From positions 1 to 64,000 of the forward strand of contig CAXBEX010000006.1 of assembly GCA_963974965.1 (NCBI GenBank): a stretch of DNA of 64,000 nt. Reading direction: 5' to 3'. Below, in pieces: positions 9,922 through 19,089 of the stretch. How positions within the stretch are numbered: position 1 is the stretch's first letter; every line of letters starts with the position of its first letter. A program made the translations under genes and the position numbers. Source of the DNA: Colwellia sp963974965. GTDB lineage: Bacteria; Pseudomonadota; Gammaproteobacteria; Enterobacterales; Alteromonadaceae. The notes beneath the pieces are model-generated. The model made no database searches. It was not told the DNA's origin and saw nothing but the letters and a program-made list of their open reading frames with translations.

Positions 9922-10437
9922 TTAGGCACTTTTTCTAAGGTGAGTCGCGGTTGCAGGGGCAATACCAAAGCTAGCAGATAAGGCTAGTTTTTGCTGTTGG
10001 GCAATTTGAGCAATCATTGCATAATGATGTACCGCATGGCTGCCTGCAAAAACTAATTCTCGTGCTAATGAGGTTGGCACTGATTGTGTTTTTGTTTGTG
10101 TCACTGAAATCTCAGTTGATAACACCAGTGTTCTATTTAAGTCAGTCGTTGCTAAAGATTGTAACCAATGAGAGATTTGAGTTAATTTCGCTTGTGCCAA
10201 TTCTGGCTCTAACTCAAGTTTATCGCCACGATGCCTAACATCATAATCAATCAAGCCTTGATTTAAACCAGAAATAATCGCTAAGTAATGATCAATAATA
10301 TGACGCATATGAGCACCAGCAGAACTGATAAAAAGCGGGGATATTACTTCTCTATAGTTTTCACTAACACCATTAATTACGAGTGAATGAAGGTAATCTT
10401 GTCCTTGTTGAATGATTTCTAACTGGCTTGTTAGCAT
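9922..10437 (-). CDS. DinB-superfamily protein
   Basis: A 171-aa four-helix-bundle type protein with the metal-ligand pattern of the DinB/YfiT superfamily: His residues in SAGAHMRHIIDHYLAI (about 40-55) and in GSHAVHHYAMIAQ (about 134-146). Members are putative metal-dependent enzymes or thiol transferases; the reaction here is unknown. Starts 2 bases downstream of the anti-sigma gene stop, so the two are cotranscribed. Confidence 0.7.
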   Translation of the reverse strand: MLTSQLEIIQQGQDYLHSLVINGVSENYREVISPLFISSAGAHMRHIIDHYLAIISGLNQGLIDYDVRHRGDKLELEPELAQAKLTQISHWLQSLATTDLNRTLVLSTEISVTQTKTQSVPTSLARELVFAGSHAVHHYAMIAQIAQQQKLALSASFGIAPATATHLRKSA

Positions 10438-10439
10438 GG

Positions 10440-10757
10440 CTAATCCTTTTCTTCTTTGCGTGGTTTTGTCGTTGGTTCGGTTAATTTTCTTGCTTTTAAA
10501 ATAGCAGCCATTAATTCTTCAGGCACTTTTTCTATTGGCTCAGGAAGAGAAAAACCTTCTTTGGAAAGTCTAATAGTTTCTTTATAACCGTTCACATAAG
10601 CTTGGCATTCACGACACATCGAAAGATGAAATTTAAATTTTAACTGTTCGCTAAAAGATAAGTTGCCTTGATGAAAGTCATACAAAAAACGATCAACTTC
10701 TTGGCAAGTTAACATGCCTGGAACATACTTTGTCATTAACCGTTTAATCATTAACAT
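10440..10757 (-). CDS. Zinc-finger anti-sigma factor (zf-HC2 type)
   Basis: A 105-aa protein with the ZAS-type motif: Cys in MLTCQEV and HLSMCRECQAY (H-x3-C-x2-C), residues about 18-53. Such soluble anti-sigma proteins bind an ECF sigma factor encoded just upstream. Here the upstream DNA holds only a broken fragment of such a sigma factor, ending 6 bases before this start codon. The protein is therefore probably an orphan, or controls a sigma factor encoded elsewhere. No membrane segment. Residues 1-15 are basic and the start could be an internal Met. Confidence 0.7.
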   Translation of the reverse strand: MLMIKRLMTKYVPGMLTCQEVDRFLYDFHQGNLSFSEQLKFKFHLSMCRECQAYVNGYKETIRLSKEGFSLPEPIEKVPEELMAAILKARKLTEPTTKPRKEEKD

Positions 10758-10763
10758 CTTTGC

Positions 10764-10915
10764 TTACCTTTCATTTAAAGCTTTTAGAAGTAACCTAGCT
10801 CTGTGCAATTGTGTTTTTACTGATGCTGGTGATATTGCCAATATTGTGTACTTTCTTTGGTACTTAATGCTTGGATGTCACGAAGTATTAAAACGTTACA
10901 GTATTTTTCAAATAA
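10764..10915 (-). pseudogene. ECF sigma factor remnant (region 4 only)
   Basis: Hand translation of the minus strand between yfcL and the anti-sigma gene gives VLILRDIQALSTKE in one frame and, after a one-base shift, ILAISPASVKTQLHRARLLL in another, ending at a TAA 6 bases before the anti-sigma ATG. These two pieces together read as a sigma region 4 helix-turn-helix. An in-frame stop lies just upstream of 10915, and regions 1-3 are absent because yfcL begins at 10933. This is a truncated, frameshifted pseudogene. Confidence 0.8.
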
Positions 10916-10932
10916 CTATAAAATAAGTTCGG

Positions 10933-11226
10933 TTAAGTTATTATCGCTTGTTGTAAAGCCCACCAAAAATTTTGCACTATCACATTATCTTGTGGGCTAA
11001 GTTCAGTTTTCGCATCAGCTAATTTTTTTGAAATGCTGTCAATGAATGATCCTGAGATTAATTGTTGCTCATCACCGCCATCTGTTGCCGCTAGAGAAAT
11101 AAAACCACGAAGATAACCACTTGCAAATAAAGTGTCACTATCAACATCTTCTTCAAACAGGTGGTCTAAATATTGGTAAAGTTCACTTAACGTATTCATA
11201 TGTAGTTTTTTTAACATAATAGCCAT
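10933..11226 (-). CDS. yfcL: YfcL family protein
   Basis: A 97-aa protein matching YfcL by the conserved block LFASGYLRGFISLA near residues 34-47 and by its position in the fabB-mnmC-yfcL neighbourhood. Function unknown. The first nine residues (MAIMLKKLH) may be upstream of the true start; the Met at residue 10 is an alternative. No strong ribosome site separates the options. Confidence 0.75.
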   Translation of the reverse strand: MAIMLKKLHMNTLSELYQYLDHLFEEDVDSDTLFASGYLRGFISLAATDGGDEQQLISGSFIDSISKKLADAKTELSPQDNVIVQNFWWALQQAIIT

Positions 11227-11378
11227 TCTATATTTCTTAATTAATTAAGCACATTATATAATTAGAAAAAAGAAAAGTCAGTTGTCTACACCAGTAAAGT
11301 AAACATATCATTGAATTTTACCCTTTCTCTGATAAATTAAGTAAACTAGATACAGATATTATTCTTAAGGGGTGTCGT

Positions 11379-11918
11379 ATGTTAAAACAAGAAAATACAG
11401 GTCTTATTGTTATTGATATACAAGGGAAGCTTGCTCGTTTGGTTCATGATAGTGACGCTTTACTTTCAAATTGTGAAAAGCTCATTAAAGGTGTAAAAAC
11501 GCTTGGTTTACCAATAGTTTTTCTGGAGCAAAATCCAGAAAAACTTGGCGCAACGGTTGGTGAACTAAGTGCTTTGCTAGCGCCCCTTACCCCAATCACC
11601 AAGTTTACTTTTAACGCCTGTGAAGCGCCTCAGTTTATGGATGCAATTAGGGCTGCTAATGTAGATACATGGCTTATTTGTGGTATTGAAGCGCATATTT
11701 GTGTTTATCAAACCGCATTACATTTGCAGCAATCTGGTTTGAAAGTACAGCTGGTTTGTGACTGTATTTCTTCACGTACACTCGCTAATAAAAACTTAGC
11801 AATAAACAAATTAGTGAATAGAGGTATTGATACTTCGGGGTTAGAAATGTGTTTGTATGAACTCGTTAAAGATTGTCGAGCAACTGAGTTTAAAGAAATA
11901 CTGAGCTTAATTAGATAA
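11379..11918 (+). CDS. Isochorismatase-family cysteine hydrolase (YcaC-like)
   Basis: A 179-aa single-domain hydrolase. Visible catalytic triad candidates: Asp13 in IVIDIQGKL, Lys near 73 in ITKFTF, and Cys near 110 in GIEAHICVYQTA. The family includes YcaC-like amide hydrolases of unknown substrate. The start is ATG with AAGGGGTG upstream. Monocistronic by context; the flanking genes are on the opposite strand. Confidence 0.8.
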   Translation: MLKQENTGLIVIDIQGKLARLVHDSDALLSNCEKLIKGVKTLGLPIVFLEQNPEKLGATVGELSALLAPLTPITKFTFNACEAPQFMDAIRAANVDTWLICGIEAHICVYQTALHLQQSGLKVQLVCDCISSRTLANKNLAINKLVNRGIDTSGLEMCLYELVKDCRATEFKEILSLIR

Positions 11919-11922
11919 CAGT

Positions 11923-11970
11923 CACATTAGACAAGGGTTTCACTAGACAAAGGTTTAATTAGACATGGGG
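11923..11970. repeat. Short degenerate tandem repeat (period about 16 bp)
   Basis: Three imperfect copies of ATTAGACAAGGGTTT-like units between convergent genes. Similar in style to the repeat at 9858 but unrelated in sequence. Confidence 0.6.
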
Positions 11971-11983
11971 CAATAAATTCCCC

Positions 11984-12457
11984 CTACAAATCCATTGTTC
12001 TAATTAAAAAATAGATTGGCCAAATCTCTCTTACTTGCCTTTCCCAATGTGGGTCAATTTTTCCATCGGGCAAGTGTAAAAGCCAAAATCTTGCCCATTT
12101 TTGCACAGATTTTCCTGATTTACTTAATTTTAGCGGCGAAAACCGACGTTGATAACACTTCCCTTTATACTCAACAACCGCATTACTTTTGGCTCGCTTA
12201 TGTAAGCTATCTAATGTGGTACTGATCAACTCGACCTCTGAAATCGGTAGTATTTTTTGCTTTTTTAAACAGGCTAATATCGCAGCCTTTTTTATACAAA
12301 CTTGCATATAGGCATCTAGGTGCGGAGTGTAAACCATGCCAGTTAAGCCATAAATAGAGGCTAGCTCTCTGTCTGCAATATCCTTTAAAGGGATGAGTTC
12401 ATTCTCAATATCATTTAACTCACTGATTAAATGAAGTTCATTATTCAATGTAGACAA
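11984..12457 (-). CDS. Hypothetical protein
   Basis: 157 aa, family not recognised. It is predicted soluble, with a helical charged N-terminal half (MSTLNNELHLISELNDIENEL start) and a basic, aromatic C-terminal half with three Trp. No signal peptide or membrane segment. It lies 12 bases downstream of the 2OG-Fe oxygenase gene on the same strand, so a shared transcript is likely and a linked role is possible. Confidence 0.6.
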   Translation of the reverse strand: MSTLNNELHLISELNDIENELIPLKDIADRELASIYGLTGMVYTPHLDAYMQVCIKKAAILACLKKQKILPISEVELISTTLDSLHKRAKSNAVVEYKGKCYQRRFSPLKLSKSGKSVQKWARFWLLHLPDGKIDPHWERQVREIWPIYFLIRTMDL

Positions 12458-12469
12458 TTATTTTTCCCA

Positions 12470-13159
12470 TTAACTTGGTGGATCAATATTATTAGCAATA
12501 CTGTTATTTAAGCGAAACCAGCCCGCAATAGAGTAACGATCACGCTTTGCGGGTAATACTTCATGTATAAATTCTTCACTTAAAAACACCACTATTGTGC
12601 CAAAACTAGGTATCACGGTAACTTTGGTGTTATCAATGACTAAAGAAGTTGGCAAATTTTTATCATAAATCACCAACTCGCCACCATCATCAACAGACCA
12701 GTTTGGATTAAGATACACCACTACAGATAACACGCGGTTACCCTCACCTGTAAAAGCATCTTTATGCTTCTTATAAAAGTCGCCCTTAGCGTAATGGGCA
12801 AAATGGCTTTCAAAAGAAAACAAACCAAGAAATAAGCGCCTATTTAGAAAAGATTGCAGTGACTCTGTCCATTTGATCCAAGCACAACTCGCTTCACTGT
12901 TACTGGTTATCCAGCTGATTTCGTCAGTGCGAATAAAATCATTAATAACATGGTCTTTGGCTCGGCCAATACCTGCTCGTTTAAAGTTTTCCTCTGGCAA
13001 TGCAATAATATGTTGTAATAACAAATTGGTTAAATTTTTAGGCAAAGCGTAAGGACGAATACTGTAACCCTTTTCAATAATATCATTGGATATTAATTCA
13101 AAGAGCGATTCAAACAGTGATGAGTCATCGTCTGAATAAGTTACTTTAGGTAAAGTCAT
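12470..13159 (-). CDS. 2-oxoglutarate/Fe(II)-dependent oxygenase, prolyl-4-hydroxylase type
   Basis: A 229-aa protein with a double-stranded beta-helix metal site: H-x-D in FYKKHKDAF (about residues 129-131), distal His in EEFIHEVLPAKRDRYSIAGWF, and Arg in that block as the 2OG ligand. The block VLSVVVYLNPNW...DGGELVIYD is typical of the P4Hc group. The substrate is unknown. Upstream partner in a likely two-gene operon with the hypothetical protein at 11984-12457. Confidence 0.75.
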   Translation of the reverse strand: MTLPKVTYSDDDSSLFESLFELISNDIIEKGYSIRPYALPKNLTNLLLQHIIALPEENFKRAGIGRAKDHVINDFIRTDEISWITSNSEASCAWIKWTESLQSFLNRRLFLGLFSFESHFAHYAKGDFYKKHKDAFTGEGNRVLSVVVYLNPNWSVDDGGELVIYDKNLPTSLVIDNTKVTVIPSFGTIVVFLSEEFIHEVLPAKRDRYSIAGWFRLNNSIANNIDPPS

Positions 13160-13330
13160 TTACTGTTCTATGATGTGATTGGGCAAAGATCAGCCACATT
13201 GATGGATTAGATGTTAAGTAGAATAAAGTCATGTTTGATGCATATCCACTGTCGCATAGTAGCAGCTATTCATCTCATCGTCTGTTTTATGTCAGTTTAC
13301 TCTTTATTAAATTTTGCCTATAAATAAGCG

Positions 13331-14602
13331 CTAATTGAACGTTTTTGGGATGCTGTGCAGTAACTCATCGTAGTGCGCATAAATCTTAGGCATGTCCATC
13401 TTATTAAGAAACTCAGAGCAGGTTAAATAAGCCAATAGATAGCGCGCATCTTTGACCCATGGTGGTAAGTATTTTGCGGGTTGGCAGAGTCCCATTTCTT
13501 CTAATTTGTATAATACGGGTATGTCTTCAATATCCAATTTTCCGCAAAATAATAACTTAAGGCAATCAGCTCTGCCATTAGCGGCGATGGCTTTTAAGAA
13601 ATTATGCACGCGAATAAGCCCCTCTAAATAAACGCCATCTTTAGTAAACGGCGCACCGCCGGTTAAAACGCCACCTCTGAACACTCTGCGACTATTTTCA
13701 TAGGCTTGTGATTCGTTGCCAATGCGATCTAAGAAATAGTGATATACATCCAGAAAGTCTGCTCCTTCAATCGACATTTGTATAGCGATAATACGATCTG
13801 CTAACCTGCGCAGTCGATCCAAATCAATTGAATTAGTAATGTATTCAGAAAATACAGCCAAACCCTCTTGTGTTTTAGTAGTGCCTGGATGGCCAGCCGC
13901 TAATATTTGAAGGTGCTGCTGATTTAGGCCATTAATCGATGTAGCAACATGGATATGTGCTTCATGATTGATTAGTTGCTGAGCATCAAGATCGGTAAAA
14001 CATGCCGTTTTTCTGATCCTAATAAGTTTTGGATTTGCTAAAGCATTAGCAGAAAGCTCGTCAACAACTTCAACTTTCGGTGCTTCATCGCCGAACATTT
14101 TCACAACGGCTGCCCGCATTTGCTCAGCAATATCAGAGGCTAGATAGCACATAGGCGATGGAGCACTAAAATCGTAACTCGCGTAACTGCTAATTTGTTT
14201 GTCAAACGAGTTGGCTAATTCAAGTGGCGTTGATTTGTCGTCGGTAAAAGGGTTGGTTGGTTTGCCATAGAGCTTTTCAGAGAACTCATAGAACTTTTTG
14301 GTACCTACGGATGCCATCATTAAGGCACCCTGTTCAAGCTTAATTGAAATACGCTGTAACCATTCATCTATGTCCGAATTTCTCATCAGATCTCTAGCTT
14401 TATTTACTAAAGTTAAGGTATTACTAGGGTCAAATGCAGGATAGCTAACCTTGGGAAGTTCTTTACCTTTATCGACAAAGAATTGGTGCTTAATATCTCT
14501 GTTCCATTCTAAATGAGACAGTATTCTAATGGGCTGGCTGGCGCTATATAGGATTGAACTAATCTTACAAATTCGCTCTTTCTCTATTTCTGATGTATTC
14601 AT
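13331..14602 (-). CDS. DUF1704 family protein (QEGLA motif, metallopeptidase-like)
   Basis: A 423-aa protein with the family hallmarks NHEAHIHVATSINGL (an HExxxH zinc-site pattern near residue 213) and TKTQEGLAVFSEY (the QEGLA motif, about 246). Bacterial members are annotated as flavohemoglobin expression-modulating. A eukaryotic member of DUF1704 (MATCAP) is a tyrosine carboxypeptidase, so peptidase activity is plausible here but not shown. No partner gene is obvious; 171 bases separate it from the oxygenase operon. Confidence 0.75.
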   Translation of the reverse strand: MNTSEIEKERICKISSILYSASQPIRILSHLEWNRDIKHQFFVDKGKELPKVSYPAFDPSNTLTLVNKARDLMRNSDIDEWLQRISIKLEQGALMMASVGTKKFYEFSEKLYGKPTNPFTDDKSTPLELANSFDKQISSYASYDFSAPSPMCYLASDIAEQMRAAVVKMFGDEAPKVEVVDELSANALANPKLIRIRKTACFTDLDAQQLINHEAHIHVATSINGLNQQHLQILAAGHPGTTKTQEGLAVFSEYITNSIDLDRLRRLADRIIAIQMSIEGADFLDVYHYFLDRIGNESQAYENSRRVFRGGVLTGGAPFTKDGVYLEGLIRVHNFLKAIAANGRADCLKLLFCGKLDIEDIPVLYKLEEMGLCQPAKYLPPWVKDARYLLAYLTCSEFLNKMDMPKIYAHYDELLHSIPKTFN

Positions 14603-14807
14603 TAGCGTTTAAATTCCATCGTAGTCACAAGGCAAGGTTCTTCTAAATAACGTTTCGGCTGACTTCTACTGCAACTTCTCGTGTTTTATAAAGCTGATAA
14701 TAGTTTACATTATATCCGGAAATCTTTGCTTCAAAACCCAAACGCCACTAATAATAAAATACCAACAGCTATCAACACCAACGACACATAGGTTGATTAC
14801 ATATTAA

Positions 14808-15238
14808 GTGGCATACAGTGTGTATTGTTCGTTAAGCAAATACAAAGGTGGCACTAAACCACATCAATATCAAGCGGGTAATATTGAGACTGCACGTGCT
14901 TCCTTAGCATATCTCGACTTAGTTTTTGATGATATGATTAATGCGGTAGGGTTATGCATTGGTGTGGGGGATACCACCGACATGATAGAAACTGCAGCAA
15001 CTTATGCGTGTGATAAGTTTATGACCATCATAGAAGGTGTGAAATTAAAAATAACCAAACAGGCAAAATGGAAACCGTCATGGCTGCCTTATTTGTACTG
15101 ACGATCAAGGCATTGAGCATAAAATCAATGCAGGTGAAGCACTCTTTCTTTGTACCACAAGTTGTACCACAAGGAACTCGCTGTTCTTGGCAATCTCAAG
15201 GAAAAATCAGCATACATTTTGTTCAAATAAAGCAGTAA
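14808..15238 (+). pseudogene. Decayed duplicate of the bicupin gene at 32025-32747
   Basis: From about 14940 the DNA is closely similar to the start-central part of the bicupin gene (DTTDMIET, FMTIIEG are shared). About 330 bases of that gene are then missing, after which 15105-15238 matches its 3' end (RCSWQSQ then FVQIKQ and stop), with an extra duplication near 15160. The open frame 14808-15101 therefore encodes a hybrid with an unrelated first 45 residues. It is not expected to fold as a cupin. Confidence 0.8.
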
Positions 15239-15338
15239 TATTCTCTTTATTCTCAAACACCTGTAATTCTATACTATAGTCCTTGTAGGTTAAATATAAT
15301 TTTTTCTATATATATCAATGCATTAATTATATTCCGTG

Positions 15339-15812
15339 TTATTGAATCTCCAATAATTCCACTTCAAAAATAAGCAATGAGCCTGGCGTTATTTTCCCCG
15401 CAGCGCTATTACCATATCCTAATTCTGAAGGTATGAAAAATTTGAATTTGTCACCTACAACCATTAATTGAACCCCTTCAGTCCAACCGCTTATCACTTG
15501 GTTTAAGCCAAAGCTGATAGGTTCTCCGCGATCTACTGAGCTATCGAATACAGTGCCATCTAATAAAGAACCATGATAATGTACTTTGACTTTTGAATTG
15601 GCGACTGGGTGTTCAACTCCTTCGCCTTGTTTTAATATTTGATACTGTAAACCAGATATAGTTTCTACAACATTTTCTACAACTTTATTTTTTGCTAAAA
15701 AATCTTTACCTATAGCAATATTTTCAATAGCAGCTTTTTTATTATTATTTGAGTTTCTAGTGAAAAAGAAGACTACCAATGCAATAACGATAACTAAAAT
15801 AACATATTTCAT
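15339..15812 (-). CDS. Membrane-anchored FKBP-type peptidyl-prolyl isomerase
   Basis: 157 aa: an N-terminal membrane anchor (residues 2-18, YVILVIVIALVVFFFT), a short linker, then one FKBP domain (about 50-157) with VKVHYHGSLLDGTVFDSS, GWTEGVQLMVVGDKFKFFIP and LGYG blocks. Catalyses cis-trans isomerisation of prolyl bonds, probably on the periplasmic side given a single N-terminal anchor. ATG start. Stand-alone gene. Confidence 0.85.
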   Translation of the reverse strand: MKYVILVIVIALVVFFFTRNSNNNKKAAIENIAIGKDFLAKNKVVENVVETISGLQYQILKQGEGVEHPVANSKVKVHYHGSLLDGTVFDSSVDRGEPISFGLNQVISGWTEGVQLMVVGDKFKFFIPSELGYGNSAAGKITPGSLLIFEVELLEIQ

Positions 15813-16074
15813 AACTCATCCCATTAATTTATAGTGGTGTGCATTCTAGCACTCGATTCTTTTGATAATAAAACTAAATTGAATATTAGTTCTATTATCC
15901 CTACCTATTAAAGATGCACCTTATGATAATAATGTCACTTCCTGACTTTTTACACCACTAGCTTAAAGTAAGCGCCATGGATAAAAGCAGGACATCAATT
16001 AGGTACCTATTGGATTAATATTGTGTATATACTAGGGATAAAGCTAAATGATTTAATTAACTCGGTATCAATTT

Positions 16075-17904
16075 TTGAATATTCCTGATATACCCAACAA
16101 TCATGCATTAGCAGTTTTATTGATCACTGTACTTGCGCTATATTTATTTCGTCGAGACGATATTCCTTTAGAAACATCTTCACTGGCTGTTATAGCGATA
16201 CTGTGTTTAATGTTTGCACTCTTTCCATTTTATGTTGATGGCAATCATTTTGAACCAAGCTCATTATTTTTCGGTTTTGGTCACGAAGCTTTGGTTACCG
16301 TTTGTTCACTAATGATTCTTGGGCATGGCATTGTGCGTACAGGGGCGCTAGAGCCTATTGGCCGATATTTGGCTAAATTATGGAAAATAAGCCCAGCTTT
16401 TTCCTTATTGTTAACACTTATTCTTGCTGGCGGATTAAGTGCTTTTATAAACAATACTCCTGTTGTCGTTTTACTTCTGCCTATTTTGATCAGTGTCTCA
16501 TTACGTAACAAAACATCTTCATCTGGGATGCTGTTACCTATGGGGCTAGCCACTTTAGTGGGCGGCATGGCTACCACTATAGGTACCTCAACCAACCTCT
16601 TGGTGGTAAGTATTGCAAAAAATATGGGAGCAGTTGAGTTTGGCTTATTTGATTTTATTCAACCTGCACTCATTGCTTCTGTTGTTGCGGTACTCTACTT
16701 ATGGTTAGTTGCGCCAAAACTATTACCCACTAGAACACCATCAATGCCAGACACGTCGCCGCGTTTATTTAGTGCTTATCTCAATATAAACGAAGAAAGT
16801 GATGTAAATGAGAAAACCATTGCTGAAATCATTAAGTTGACCGATGGTCAACTCAAAATAGAGAGTATTCAACGAGGCCCTGATAATCGTAATATTATGG
16901 CTTTACCCGACACAATACTTACTGTGGGTGATCGGTTAAAAGTTCATGATTACCCAGATCGTCTTAAAGAATATGAGACTGTATTGGGCGCAACCTTATT
17001 TTCTGGGCTGCATAAAGTTGATGATGAACATCCTTTAAAAGCTGACAAACAAACACTAGCAGAGATTGTTATTATCGCAGGCTCTGGAGTTGAAGGAAAA
17101 ACCTTACAGCAAGCAAACTTCATCAATAAATACGCTATTTCAGTGGTTGCATTACACAGAGCAGGTAAAGCCATGGAGATAGGACGAAATAGTATAGGTA
17201 ATACTCGCTTGAGAATTGGTGATGTTTTACTTGTACAAGGTGAAACAGAACAAATTGATTTATTAAAAATCAAACAAGGCCTATTGATTATTGATGGTGC
17301 AGAGCCCTTGCCACAAACAAGTAAAGCGCCCATAGCGTTAAGCACATTACTTGCTGTTGTTGTATTGTCAGCGCTGGGCATTTTACCGATTGAAATTAGT
17401 TCGGTATGTGGTGTGCTTGTACTGCTAATCACTAAATGTTTAGATTGGGAAGAAGCATCATCGGCACTTAGTACCCAAGTTATTTTAATTGTTGCAGCAT
17501 CTCTTGCTTTGGGCTCTGCGATGATGACAACGGGTGGCGCTGAATATATAGCACAGGTTTTTGTCGCTTTATCGTCTGGGCTGCCACCTGGGGGCGTTTT
17601 ATCTGCTTTGATGTTGTTATTGGCGATCTTAACCAACATTGTTTCAAATAATGCCGCAGCGGTTATTGGTACACCAATCGCTATTTCTGTTGCTAGTCAA
17701 CTCAACCTTTCGCCCGAGCCTTTTATTTTGGCCGTTTTATTTGGCGCCAATTTAAGTTATGCTACACCTATGGCTTATAAAACCAATTTATTAGTGATGA
17801 ACGCTGGTGGCTATCAGTTTTCTGATTTCATGCGTGTTGGTATTCCGTTGATTTTGCTTATGTGGGTGACACTTTCTTTTCTTTTGAATTGGTTTTACCT
17901 GTAA
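16075..17904 (+). CDS. SLC13-family permease with two RCK_C domains
   Basis: A 609-aa inner-membrane transporter. The N-terminal membrane half has the DASS signatures NNTPVVVLLLPI and GTSTNLLVV; two cytosolic TrkA-C (RCK_C) domains follow (about 240-300 and 325-400); the C-terminal membrane half has a second hairpin motif (SNNAAAVIGTPIAI). Family members carry sulfate, dicarboxylates or other anions; the substrate is not identifiable here. The start is TTG with no ATG near the conserved N terminus, so the start is uncertain. Confidence 0.82.
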   Translation: MNIPDIPNNHALAVLLITVLALYLFRRDDIPLETSSLAVIAILCLMFALFPFYVDGNHFEPSSLFFGFGHEALVTVCSLMILGHGIVRTGALEPIGRYLAKLWKISPAFSLLLTLILAGGLSAFINNTPVVVLLLPILISVSLRNKTSSSGMLLPMGLATLVGGMATTIGTSTNLLVVSIAKNMGAVEFGLFDFIQPALIASVVAVLYLWLVAPKLLPTRTPSMPDTSPRLFSAYLNINEESDVNEKTIAEIIKLTDGQLKIESIQRGPDNRNIMALPDTILTVGDRLKVHDYPDRLKEYETVLGATLFSGLHKVDDEHPLKADKQTLAEIVIIAGSGVEGKTLQQANFINKYAISVVALHRAGKAMEIGRNSIGNTRLRIGDVLLVQGETEQIDLLKIKQGLLIIDGAEPLPQTSKAPIALSTLLAVVVLSALGILPIEISSVCGVLVLLITKCLDWEEASSALSTQVILIVAASLALGSAMMTTGGAEYIAQVFVALSSGLPPGGVLSALMLLLAILTNIVSNNAAAVIGTPIAISVASQLNLSPEPFILAVLFGANLSYATPMAYKTNLLVMNAGGYQFSDFMRVGIPLILLMWVTLSFLLNWFYL

Positions 17905-17920
17905 CCTTGATTAACGCAAC

Positions 17921-17940
17921 AAATGGCTTTAGCCATTTTC
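17921..17940 (+). terminator. Weak terminator hairpin after the SLC13 gene
   Basis: An 8-bp stem, AAATGGCT and AGCCATTT, with a 2-base loop ends in TTTC, 17 bases after the stop. The U-tract is short, so confidence is limited. Confidence 0.45.
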
Positions 17941-18040
17941 ATCGTCATTTAAAAAGGGCTAATGGCATAGCGCCCAGTCAATACGCTCGTCAAGTATCTT
18001 AAACATACAAAATATAAGTAAACTCACCAAAAAAATTATT

Positions 18041-18772
18041 ATGGCTTTAAATCGAAAGCAAGCTTATTTGAAAATGATGCAAAAAGGTTTCATCGCTATG
18101 CTGCCTTTGAATTTAGCAGTACTCCCTTGGGGAATATTGTGTGGTTCGTTGGCTATTCAACGAGGCTTTAGTGTGCTTGAAGCTATTTTAATGCCTGTTT
18201 TAATTTTTGCAGGCGCTGTACAACTAGTAGTGATCGAGCTGATCAATGACAATGTTCCATTAGCTACTATATTATTTACTGCCTTTATCATTAGCTCTCG
18301 ACATTTCTTATACGGTTTAGCGCTTAGAGATAAATTAAAAAACCTGCCTTTTAGATGGCGTGGTAGTTTGGGGTTTTTATTAACCGATGAACTATTTGCC
18401 TTATCTGGTGAAAGTAAATCTTTACAAGGCAAGTTAAAGCTTGTTTATGCACTGTCTGCTGGTGGGAGTTTCTACCTTTGTTGGTTGTTGTGGAATATTA
18501 TCGGCATAACGGCTGGCAGCTACTTACCTGACTTAACCAACCTAGGACTTGATTTTGCAATAGCAGTAACTTTTATCGCATTGGTGGTGCCAACAATTAC
18601 AAGTTTACCCGTGTTAATAACCGTTATTGTGGCTGGCTTATTCTCTGTAGTTTTGAAACTAGCTAACTGGGAGTTAGCATTAGTTATCTCTTCGTTAATA
18701 GCAATGTTTTGTGGATATTTAACAGCACACAAACAGGCGAAGCTCAAAATAAAAAGGAATAAAACCTTATGA
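18041..18772 (+). CDS. azlC: AzlC family branched-chain amino acid exporter, large subunit
   Basis: A 243-aa multi-span membrane protein with AzlC signatures LPWGILCGSLAIQRGFS and FIISSRHFLYGLAL. Works with AzlD to export branched-chain or similar amino acids. Its stop overlaps the azlD start (ATGA), indicating translational coupling. The C-terminal tail is basic. Confidence 0.85.
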   Translation: MALNRKQAYLKMMQKGFIAMLPLNLAVLPWGILCGSLAIQRGFSVLEAILMPVLIFAGAVQLVVIELINDNVPLATILFTAFIISSRHFLYGLALRDKLKNLPFRWRGSLGFLLTDELFALSGESKSLQGKLKLVYALSAGGSFYLCWLLWNIIGITAGSYLPDLTNLGLDFAIAVTFIALVVPTITSLPVLITVIVAGLFSVVLKLANWELALVISSLIAMFCGYLTAHKQAKLKIKRNKTL

Positions 18773-19089
18773 CTTTACTTACCATTGTACTGCTCGCCTG
18801 TATCACTTTCTTTAGCCGCTATCTATTTTTACACCCTAAGTTACCGTTACGTATGGGAGCAAAAATGACACATTTTTTAAGTTTCAGCGCGCCTGCAGTA
18901 TTAACGGCTATTTGGGTACCTATTATTTTTATTAAAGACAATAGTTTCAATAGTAATTTAACTAACCCTTACTTATTAGCTGCAACAGTCGCGGTTATGA
19001 CATCCTATAAAAGTAAAAATATTTACTTAACTTTAGGTACTAGCATCACAACCTTTGTAACTCTACAGCTTATATCTAATACCAATTGA
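18769..19089 (+). CDS. azlD: AzlD family small exporter subunit
   Basis: A 106-aa protein of four hydrophobic segments, typical for AzlD; an early RYLF motif near residue 17 is typical of the family. Overlaps azlC by 4 bases. Its last codons lie inside the palindrome at 19080-19109, which may also terminate transcription. Confidence 0.8.
   Translation: MTLLTIVLLACITFFSRYLFLHPKLPLRMGAKMTHFLSFSAPAVLTAIWVPIIFIKDNSFNSNLTNPYLLAATVAVMTSYKSKNIYLTLGTSITTFVTLQLISNTN

Noticed and set aside
16950..17639. Long minus-strand open frame (229 codons) inside the SLC13 permease gene
   Set aside because: Antisense shadow of a clear plus-strand transporter; Ser/Thr/Pro-rich low-information translation, no ribosome site.
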